The notes beneath the pieces were generated by a model. It searched no databases. It was not told where the DNA came from and saw only the letters and a list, made by a program, of their open reading frames with translations. A stretch of DNA of 64,000 bases from [Clostridium] leptum DSM 753 (GTDB lineage Bacteria > Bacillota > Clostridia > Oscillospirales > Acutalibacteraceae): assembly GCA_000154345.1 (NCBI GenBank), contig DS480349.1, forward strand, positions 62,001-126,000, written 5' to 3'. The translations under genes were made by a program, and so were the position numbers. Of this stretch, positions 58,505 to 64,000 are shown piece by piece (the stretch's first letter is position 1; every line of letters starts with the position of its first letter).

Positions 58505-58819
58505 TTGAAACGAGAAGATTTAGTGCCGCGAATAGATTTTTTTCAGAACAGTGGGATTTGGACTGGAAGCATAGAATTTCCAGATTGCCGGCCCTTGGAA
58601 GACGAATTCCGCTACCGCCTGGAACCGATAGAAGATAAAGTAAAAGGATCTGTATGGCATGGGCCCTATTGCTATTCCTATTGTAAAGAAAAAAATGAGA
58701 TTCTTTCAGAAGCGGAATTCTCTATGAACGAAGACGGAATGCAAGAGTTGTTTGTCTGGCTGGAAACCAGCTACGAATCCATGAAAAGCAGCCGTCGCGG
58801 CCTAAGTCAGACTCGATGA
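58505..58819 (+). CDS. Hypothetical protein, 104 residues
   Basis: A small hydrophilic protein with no domain I recognise. The sequence has several aromatic residues and alternating charge (EDEFRYRLEPIEDKVKG, HGPYCYSYCKEKNE, ELFVWLETSYESMKSS). It could be a small DNA- or protein-binding regulator. The TTG at 58505 is preferred because AAAAGGA lies eight bases upstream; the ATG at 58496 overlaps that ribosome site. It is alone between an aldo/keto reductase (opposite strand) and the YfcE-like gene. No function is claimed. Confidence 0.6.
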   Translation: MKREDLVPRIDFFQNSGIWTGSIEFPDCRPLEDEFRYRLEPIEDKVKGSVWHGPYCYSYCKEKNEILSEAEFSMNEDGMQELFVWLETSYESMKSSRRGLSQTR

Positions 58820-58951
58820 CATAGAAAAGCGTTCTACCCAATATTTTAAAGATACACTATGAAAGTCTGACCGGGCAGCGAGTATCCAAACGTATGTGAC
58901 GGGAAAGCGCCTAGAATAGATCCACTAAATCGACAGAAATGAGGAAAATAA

Positions 58952-59500
58952 ATGAAATGGATGATAGCCTCTGATATTCACGGCTCCGAATATTATTGCA
59001 GGAAAATGCTAGAAGCTTTTTATGATGAAAAAGCGGACCGGCTTTTATTGCTGGGGGATATTTTATACCACGGCCCCAGAAATGACCTGCCCAGGGATTA
59101 CAATCCCAAAAGGGTTATTGAACTGTTAAATGGAATACAGAGTCATATCCTGTGCGTACGGGGAAACTGTGACACGGAAGTAGACCAGATGGTGCTTGAC
59201 TTTCCGATTCTTGCCGATTATGCTATCCTGACGGTGGGGGAGAAGATAATTTTTGCCACCCACGGCCATCATTTTAATGAGGAGAACCTGCCGCCGCTCC
59301 AGGAGGGGGATATCCTTCTTCATGGTCACACTCATGTTCCAAAGCGGGTAAAGCATAAAACCTATGTTTATTTGAATCCAGGTTCGGTTTCTATTCCAAA
59401 AGAAAACAGCTATCATGGGTATCTGCTATTGGAGAACGGCGCTTTTATTTGGAAGGATTTTGATGGAACGGTTCGGGATACCTGCCAGATTGCAGAATAA
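58952..59500 (+). CDS. yfcE: YfcE-type metallophosphoesterase
   Basis: A 182-residue calcineurin-like phosphodiesterase. All five metal/catalytic motifs are present: SDIHG (DxH), LGDIL (GD), GNCDTE (GNCD), THGHH (GH) and HGHTHVPK (GHxH). The ending IPKENSYHGYLLLE matches YfcE. It hydrolyses phosphodiesters such as cyclic nucleotides in vitro; its physiological substrate is unknown. Start ATG 58952 with AATGAGGA upstream. A terminator follows at 59509-59547. Confidence 0.9.
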   Translation: MKWMIASDIHGSEYYCRKMLEAFYDEKADRLLLLGDILYHGPRNDLPRDYNPKRVIELLNGIQSHILCVRGNCDTEVDQMVLDFPILADYAILTVGEKIIFATHGHHFNEENLPPLQEGDILLHGHTHVPKRVKHKTYVYLNPGSVSIPKENSYHGYLLLENGAFIWKDFDGTVRDTCQIAE

Positions 59501-59508
59501 GTATGTAT

Positions 59509-59547
59509 ATTCCTCCGCTATATGAAACTATAGCGGGGGAATTTTTA
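59509..59547 (+). terminator. Intrinsic terminator after the YfcE-like gene
   Basis: A 14-bp stem ATTCCTCCGCTATA (59509-59522) pairs with TATAGCGGGGGAAT (59529-59542, one G-T pair), loop TGAAAC, then TTTTA. Confidence 0.8.
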
Positions 59548-59669
59548 TTTGCGGCGGCCTAACAGAGGAACCAAAAGCTAGCTTCGATATATACTATAAA
59601 AAAATAAATCTGGATTTCTGACTAAAATGCCGAAATCCCATTATTCAAGTTATATTTTCCGAGGAACTG

Positions 59670-59697
59670 TTGACAATAGAGAAAATATGAATATAAT
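59670..59697 (+). promoter_or_regulatory. Promoter of the Cd/Zn efflux operon
   Basis: TTGACA (59670-59675), 16 bases, TATAAT (59692-59697). The operator at 59701-59720 begins three bases after the -10 and covers the expected start point, so repressor binding would block initiation. Confidence 0.75.
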
Positions 59698-59700
59698 AAT

Positions 59701-59720
59701 ATATGAACAATGGTTCATAT
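59701..59720 (+). promoter_or_regulatory. ArsR/SmtB-type operator, inverted repeat
   Basis: ATATGAAC-AATG-GTTCATAT, a perfect 8-bp inverted repeat with a four-base spacer, just downstream of the -10. Its shape matches the imperfect 12-2-12 operators of CadC/ZiaR/SmtB repressors (core TGAACA..GTTCA). Confidence 0.8.
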
Positions 59721-59744
59721 GATATAACGAAAGGATGAACGAAA

Positions 59745-60101
59745 ATGGAAGAACCGCTTGAAAAATGCGAGTATATGCATGTCCATGAAGATATTGTCCA
59801 TAAAGTAAACGAGCAGATGCCGGATGAGGAAATTTTATATGATCTGGCTGAGCTGTTTAAGATTTTTGGGGATTCCACCCGGATTAAAATCCTATATGCT
59901 TTGTTCGAATCGGAAATGTGCGTTTGTGATATTGCCCAGCTTTTAAACATGACCCAGTCCGCTATTTCTCACCAGCTTCGCTCCCTCAAGCAAAGCAAGC
60001 TGGTGAAGTATCGCAGAGAAGGAAAAACAGTGTTTTATTCCTTGGCGGATGCTCATGTGAGAACAATTATCAACCAAGGCTTAGAGCACGTAGAAGAATA
60101 A
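59745..60101 (+). CDS. ArsR/SmtB-family metal-sensing repressor (CadC/ZiaR type)
   Basis: A 118-residue dimeric winged-helix repressor released by Cd, Zn or Pb. The recognition-helix segment is MTQSAISHQLRSLKQSKLVKYRREGKTVFYSL. The metal-site motif in helix 3 is MCVCDIAQ (the ELCVCD site), the N-terminus has EKCEYMHVHED (further Cys/His ligands as in CadC), and the last helix has DAHVRTIINQGLEHVEE, the Asp/His/His/Glu set of the zinc site. It is the first gene of an efflux operon with its operator visible at 59701-59720 and AAAGGATG before the start. Confidence 0.93.
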   Translation: MEEPLEKCEYMHVHEDIVHKVNEQMPDEEILYDLAELFKIFGDSTRIKILYALFESEMCVCDIAQLLNMTQSAISHQLRSLKQSKLVKYRREGKTVFYSLADAHVRTIINQGLEHVEE

Positions 60102-60132
60102 CCTGATTCTATTAGAAAGAGTGGGGAAAGAT

Positions 60133-60351
60133 ATGAAGAAAAAGTTTCAATTAGTAGATTTGGATTGTGCGAGCTGCGCGGCCAAAATGGAGAATGCGAT
60201 CAAAAAAATCGACGGTGTTCAAGCTGCCAGCGTCAGCTTTATTATGCAGAAGATGACCATTGAGGCGGAAGAAGGACGCTTTGACGAAGTCATGAAAGAG
60301 GTTGTATCTGTGTGCAGAAAGGTAGAGCCGGACTGCACGATCAAATTGTAA
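60133..60351 (+). CDS. Heavy-metal-associated domain protein (soluble metal-binding domain)
   Basis: A 72-residue ferredoxin-like HMA domain with the metal-binding CASC motif (Cys12, Cys15). It starts at ATG 60133 with GTGGGGAAAG upstream; GTG 60121 would extend it by four codons. It lies between the repressor and the P-type ATPase, which itself lacks an N-terminal metal-binding domain, so this protein probably acts as the detached domain that passes metal to the pump. It is separated from the pump by 16 bases. Confidence 0.88.
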   Translation: MKKKFQLVDLDCASCAAKMENAIKKIDGVQAASVSFIMQKMTIEAEEGRFDEVMKEVVSVCRKVEPDCTIKL

Positions 60352-60367
60352 CCGTGGAGATGAGCTT

Positions 60368-62230
60368 ATGAGCCGGAAACAAAAGAAAACGCTGGTTCGT
60401 ATCCTGATCAGCGGGGCACTGTTCGCAGGAGCGTTTTTCATTCCCGTGGAGGGGATTTGGAAGCTGGGAGTGTATTTAATCCCCTATTTTGTGATTGGCT
60501 GGGACGTTTTGTGGAAGGCTGTCCGCAATATTTCCCATGGCCAGGTGTTCGATGAAAACTTTTTGATGTCCATCGCCACAATCGGCGCCTTCTGCGTTGG
60601 TGAGTATCCTGAGGGCGTGGCGGTTATGCTGTTTTACCAGGTAGGCGAGCTGTTTCAAAGCTATTCCGTGGGACGTTCCCGCCAGTCCATCGCAGCGCTG
60701 ATGGATATCCGCCCGGATTACGCCAATCTGGAAAAGCCGGACGGAAGCTTTGAACAGGTAGACCCGGATGAAGTGAACATCGGCGATATTATTATAGTGA
60801 AGGCGGGGGAGAAAATCCCTCTGGATGGCGTTGTAGTGGAGGGGATATCCTCTTTAAATACATCGGCTTTAACCGGAGAGTCCGTGCCCAGGGGCGTTAA
60901 GCCCGGCAAAGAGGTCATCAGCGGCTGTATCAATTTAAATGGCCTGCTGCGGGTAAAGGTCACCAAGGAATTTGGAGAGTCGACTGTGGCTAAAATTTTA
61001 GATTTGGTAGAAAACTCCAGCAGCAAAAAAGCAAAATCAGAAAACTTTATTACCAAATTTGCCCGATATTATACTCCGGTGGTGGTTATCGGAGCGTTGC
61101 TGCTGGCAGTCATTCCGCCGTTGATTTTAGGCGGCGGCTGGAACGATTGGATCGGCAGAGCGTTGATCTTCCTGGTCATTTCCTGCCCGTGTGCTTTAGT
61201 CATTTCTATTCCCCTCAGCTTTTTCGGTGGAATCGGCGGAGCCTCTAAAAAGGGAATCCTGGTGAAGGGTGGAAACTATTTAGAGGCACTGTCACAAACA
61301 GAACTGGTGGTATTTGATAAGACTGGTACGCTGACAAAGGGGATTTTCCAGGTTTCCGCCGTACATCCTGGAGAAATCGAGGAAAAGCGCCTGCTGGAGC
61401 TTGCCGCTATGGCAGAATCGTTTTCCGACCATCCTATATCCAAGTCGATCCGGGAAGCTTATGGGAAAGAAATCGACGCCACCCGTGTGTCCGATGTCGA
61501 AGAAATGTCGGGCCGCGGCGTGAAAGCGTTAGTGGATGGGCAGACTATTTGGGCCGGAAATGGAAAGCTGATGGATTTGGCAGGCGCCAAGTGGCGTGAA
61601 TGTCATCTGCACGGCACGGTGGTCCATGTAGCAGCAGGCTCGGAATATCTAGGCCATATCGTAATTTCTGATCAGGTCAAGGAAGACGCGGCCCAGGCGG
61701 TCCAGGAGCTAAAGGCGTTAGGGGTTCGGAAAACAGTGATGCTCACTGGTGATAAGGCCCAGGTTGCCAAGGAAGTGGCCCGGCAGTTGGGAGTGGACGA
61801 GGTTCATGCAGAGCTCCTGCCCGGGGATAAGGTTCAGCAGGTGGAAAGCTTGCTGAAGGAAAAAAGCGGAAAGGGAAAGCTGGCCTTTGTGGGCGACGGA
61901 ATCAACGATGCCCCGGTGCTTTCCCGGGCGGATATTGGTATCGCGATGGGCGGTTTAGGCTCGGATGCGGCGATTGAAGCTGCGGATATTGTTCTGATGG
62001 ATGACCACCCCTCAAAAATCGCGGAGGCGATTCGGATATCGAAAAAAACGCTGCGCTTGGTAAAGGAAAATATCGTTTTCGCGTTGGCGGTAAAAGTATT
62101 ATGTCTAGCGCTGGGCGCGGTCGGCTTAGCCAACATGTGGGAAGCGGTATTCGCCGATGTAGGCGTTTCCGTTATCGCTATTTTAAACGCTTCCCGGGCG
62201 CTAAAGGTGAAAACCAAATCGCAATCATAG
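60368..62230 (+). CDS. cadA: P1B-type ATPase, Cd/Zn/Pb exporter
   Basis: A 620-residue metal pump of the ZntA/CadA group. It has about six to eight membrane helices, the metal-site motif CPCALVISIP (Cys273, Cys275), the phosphatase motif TGES, the phosphorylated Asp317 in FDKTGTLTKG, the HP dipeptide (SDHPISKS), and the hinge GDGINDAPVLSRADIGIAMG. The Cys-Pro-Cys plus the C-terminal DxG motif (EAVFADVGVSVIAILNA) fit divalent Zn/Cd/Pb export rather than Cu. The usual N-terminal HMA domain is absent and supplied by the small preceding gene. It is the last gene of the operon; terminator 62258-62290. Confidence 0.95.
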   Translation: MSRKQKKTLVRILISGALFAGAFFIPVEGIWKLGVYLIPYFVIGWDVLWKAVRNISHGQVFDENFLMSIATIGAFCVGEYPEGVAVMLFYQVGELFQSYSVGRSRQSIAALMDIRPDYANLEKPDGSFEQVDPDEVNIGDIIIVKAGEKIPLDGVVVEGISSLNTSALTGESVPRGVKPGKEVISGCINLNGLLRVKVTKEFGESTVAKILDLVENSSSKKAKSENFITKFARYYTPVVVIGALLLAVIPPLILGGGWNDWIGRALIFLVISCPCALVISIPLSFFGGIGGASKKGILVKGGNYLEALSQTELVVFDKTGTLTKGIFQVSAVHPGEIEEKRLLELAAMAESFSDHPISKSIREAYGKEIDATRVSDVEEMSGRGVKALVDGQTIWAGNGKLMDLAGAKWRECHLHGTVVHVAAGSEYLGHIVISDQVKEDAAQAVQELKALGVRKTVMLTGDKAQVAKEVARQLGVDEVHAELLPGDKVQQVESLLKEKSGKGKLAFVGDGINDAPVLSRADIGIAMGGLGSDAAIEAADIVLMDDHPSKIAEAIRISKKTLRLVKENIVFALAVKVLCLALGAVGLANMWEAVFADVGVSVIAILNASRALKVKTKSQS

Positions 62231-62257
62231 AATTAAGCTATAATAATATAACTTTCT

Positions 62258-62290
62258 AAAAAGGCTCCTGGATTTTCCAGGAGCCTTTTT
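62258..62290 (+). terminator. Intrinsic terminator of the Cd/Zn operon
   Basis: A 14-bp stem AAAAAGGCTCCTGG/CCAGGAGCCTTTTT with a five-base loop, 27 bases after the pump stop; bidirectional by symmetry. Confidence 0.85.
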
Positions 62291-62410
62291 GGCGTTGCAT
62301 AAGAGAATTTTTAAGATTTGTTCCCACTGTGGGGCTTAAAAATCCGTAGAGCTTTCATCTTTGAATTTGGAAAGATTTCTTAAGACCATTCGTTAAGCAT
62401 ATGACTTAAG

Positions 62411-63967
62411 TCAAATGCTTTTATATAAAATAGTTGCGCTGCAAGGAGGGATGGTCAAGCGCCCATTTTCCAGAACAGCTTCACCATGATAGGAATACAG
62501 AACCTTATGAAATCCGGTTTCTTCGATTTGGCAGGAGGCAGAGGAATCTGCCGGATTAATGGCCACCAAGGCGGAACCTGTTTTTCCAGTTCTCAAATAC
62601 ACTAACGGCTGATGATCCTGGGCATTTAGGAATCGGAAAGCGGCATTGCTTTGCAACGGCTCATTTTCCAAGCGAAGGCGAATCAGCTTTTTAATCTCAT
62701 GATATAAGGAGCCAGGCAGGATGGATTGGTTTTCCACCGTAGGCCTATCGGGGGAGGAGTCTATCGGGATATACAGCTGCTCGGGAGAAGCGGAAGAAAA
62801 GCCTGCGTTGGCGGTGTGGTCCCACTGCATGGGAGAACGGGCGCCGGTACGTTCAAAGCCGCCTTCCACTGAAGTCAGTCCCTCTAAATACCGCATTCCT
62901 ATCTCATCGCCATAATAAAGGAAGGGAGCGCCAGGCATGGTCAGCAGAAAGACGAATACCAGCTTTTCCTCTTCGATGTCAAGATAATGAGAGATTCGGG
63001 GCATGTCGTGATTGCCGGAAGGAATACAGATTAACCCCTTTCCGTTGGTGCGCTGATAGTTTTTCCAGTAGGCTTCCGCAAAGGGGGTAATGCTTCCGTT
63101 TTTCTTCCTGGAAAAATAAGGAGCCTCGCAGCGGAATAAGTCGAGATAGTGGGAGGGCCCAAAGTGAAGAAGGAAATCCATATGGAAGCCGCCGGCCAGG
63201 GATTTTTTGGGGTCGCCCCATTCTGAAATGATGGCGGCATCTGGAAATTCCCCGTCTAAGAACCGGCGGAAATCCTGCCAAAGCTTGATTGTTTCCTTGC
63301 CGTCACCGTCGTTTTTTACCAGGGAGCCTGCCATGTCTACCCGAAAACCATCGCAGCCAAGCTGAAGCCAGAAACGCATCACGTCTTTTATCGCCTCACG
63401 GGTGGCTAAGGCGTCTTTGGAATCCGGGGCGCATTGCCAGCTTTTCGAAGGATTAACAAAGCCGTAGTTCAGGGCAGGCTGGGTGGAGAAAAAATTTACC
63501 GCGCAGCAGCCGTTACGGTCAGAAATCCCCCGAATGCAGCCGGTAATATTCTGAACTCCCTCGAAGGTATCCCAGATATCGTCGTTCCATACATAGCGGT
63601 TAGAAAATTCATTGGGCTGGGACTTCATTGATTCCAAAAACCAGGGATGCTGCACGGAGGTATGCCCAGGCACTAGGTCTAAGATTACGCGGAGCCCTCG
63701 GCTGTGAGCTTCGCGGAACAGCTCCTTCAAATCCTCGTTGGTACCATAGCGGGGAGCTACCTTTTTGTAATCGGCCACATCGTATCCGGCGTCGGTGAAA
63801 GGAGAATCAAAGCAAGGGTTAAGCCATATAGCGTTGCAGCCCAAGTCCCGGATATAATCCAGACGGTTGATAATTCCTCTCAGATCACCGATCCCATCGG
63901 CATTGGTGTCCTGAAAGCTTTGGGGATAGATTTCGTAAAAGATCGCATTGTCCAGCCAGGCTGGCAT
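62411..63967 (-). CDS. GH13 alpha-glucosidase-type glycoside hydrolase
   Basis: A 518-residue intracellular alpha-amylase-fold enzyme. Conserved regions are visible: DLVPGHTS (region I, with Gly where Asn usually precedes His), GFRVDMAG with nucleophile Asp211, IISEWGDP with acid/base Glu249, and GNHDMPR with Asp321. The opening AIFYEIYPQSFQDTNADGIGDLRGI is that of oligo-1,6-glucosidase/alpha-glucosidase/trehalose-type enzymes. No signal peptide. It starts at ATG 63967 with AAGGAGG upstream. It acts on a short alpha-linked glucoside; the specific linkage (1,4, 1,6, sucrose or trehalose) is uncertain. It is unlinked to the GH32 island. Confidence 0.9.
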   Translation of the reverse strand: MPAWLDNAIFYEIYPQSFQDTNADGIGDLRGIINRLDYIRDLGCNAIWLNPCFDSPFTDAGYDVADYKKVAPRYGTNEDLKELFREAHSRGLRVILDLVPGHTSVQHPWFLESMKSQPNEFSNRYVWNDDIWDTFEGVQNITGCIRGISDRNGCCAVNFFSTQPALNYGFVNPSKSWQCAPDSKDALATREAIKDVMRFWLQLGCDGFRVDMAGSLVKNDGDGKETIKLWQDFRRFLDGEFPDAAIISEWGDPKKSLAGGFHMDFLLHFGPSHYLDLFRCEAPYFSRKKNGSITPFAEAYWKNYQRTNGKGLICIPSGNHDMPRISHYLDIEEEKLVFVFLLTMPGAPFLYYGDEIGMRYLEGLTSVEGGFERTGARSPMQWDHTANAGFSSASPEQLYIPIDSSPDRPTVENQSILPGSLYHEIKKLIRLRLENEPLQSNAAFRFLNAQDHQPLVYLRTGKTGSALVAINPADSSASCQIEETGFHKVLYSYHGEAVLENGRLTIPPCSATILYKSI

Positions 63968-64000
63968 AGGTCAGGCCTCCTTCATTTTTATTAGTGTTTT

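Overview
The window looks like a chromosomal segment of a strictly anaerobic, low-to-mid GC Clostridia, most like the gut Oscillospiraceae/Lachnospiraceae. The support is oxygen-sensitive chemistry (a glycyl radical enzyme with its activase, an [FeFe]-hydrogenase-like protein, an iron-sulfur aldo/keto reductase), strong Shine-Dalgarno sites, sigma-A type promoters, many intrinsic terminators, PdxS/PdxT vitamin B6 synthesis and YesM/YesN-type two-component genes. There are no rRNA or tRNA genes, no insertion sequences and no CRISPR array. The exact taxon cannot be read from this sequence alone.

Layout. 0-7 kb: the start of an FtsX-like permease and its ABC ATPase, an acetyltransferase, a group-D-like [FeFe] hydrogenase, a three-gene polar amino-acid ABC importer, and a long-form PRPP synthetase preceded by a promoter plus a leader terminator. 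7.4-26 kb: a sugar-type catabolic island. It has ABC permeases and a binding protein, a TIM-barrel isomerase/epimerase, three Gfo/Idh/MocA proteins (two with an atypical nucleotide-binding motif), a glycyl-radical activase and an atypical glycyl radical enzyme. These are followed by a histidine kinase/AraC response regulator pair, a second binding protein and a GH32 beta-fructosidase. 26-30 kb: an alkylation-repair pair (Ogt, AlkD-like), an acetyltransferase, another Gfo/Idh enzyme and a UPF0303/HbpS-like protein. 30-33.3 kb (minus strand): a GlpP-family antiterminator, then a leader terminator, then a malate/lactate dehydrogenase and malic enzyme. 33.4-42 kb: RpiB, Gfo/Idh, a DeoR regulator, a CDP-alcohol phosphatidyltransferase, endonuclease IV, a beta-CASP metallo-beta-lactamase protein, and pdxST.

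42.3-55.8 kb: a complete small NRPS locus. A 2464-residue C-A-T-C-A-T-R synthetase is followed by a 7TM histidine kinase, a response regulator with an HD-GYP domain, a fatty-acyl/AMP ligase, a free-standing acyl carrier protein and an Sfp-type phosphopantetheinyl transferase. The order and domains predict an N-acylated dipeptide released by reduction as an aldehyde, the logic of gut clostridial dipeptide-aldehyde/pyrazinone clusters. The locus brings its own acyl loading and carrier-protein activation. 55.9-64 kb: an unrecognised glycine-rich protein, an iron-sulfur aldo/keto reductase, a small hypothetical protein, a YfcE-like phosphodiesterase, a Cd/Zn efflux unit (ArsR-type repressor with visible operator, separate metal-binding protein, P1B ATPase) and a GH13 glycosidase.

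The most interesting signals are: (1) the transport/Gfo-Idh/glycyl-radical operon at 7.6-19 kb, whose radical enzyme has Gly-Cys-Gly-Trp where most dehydratase/lyase relatives have Gly-Cys-x-Glu; (2) the lipo-dipeptide-aldehyde NRPS locus with a built-in HD-GYP (cyclic-di-GMP) regulator; and (3) a recurring arrangement of promoter, short leader, intrinsic terminator and gene before PRPP synthetase, the malate genes and possibly the kinase. In the malate case a GlpP-type antiterminator gene lies directly upstream. All functions are inferred by reading the sequence; no database search was run.
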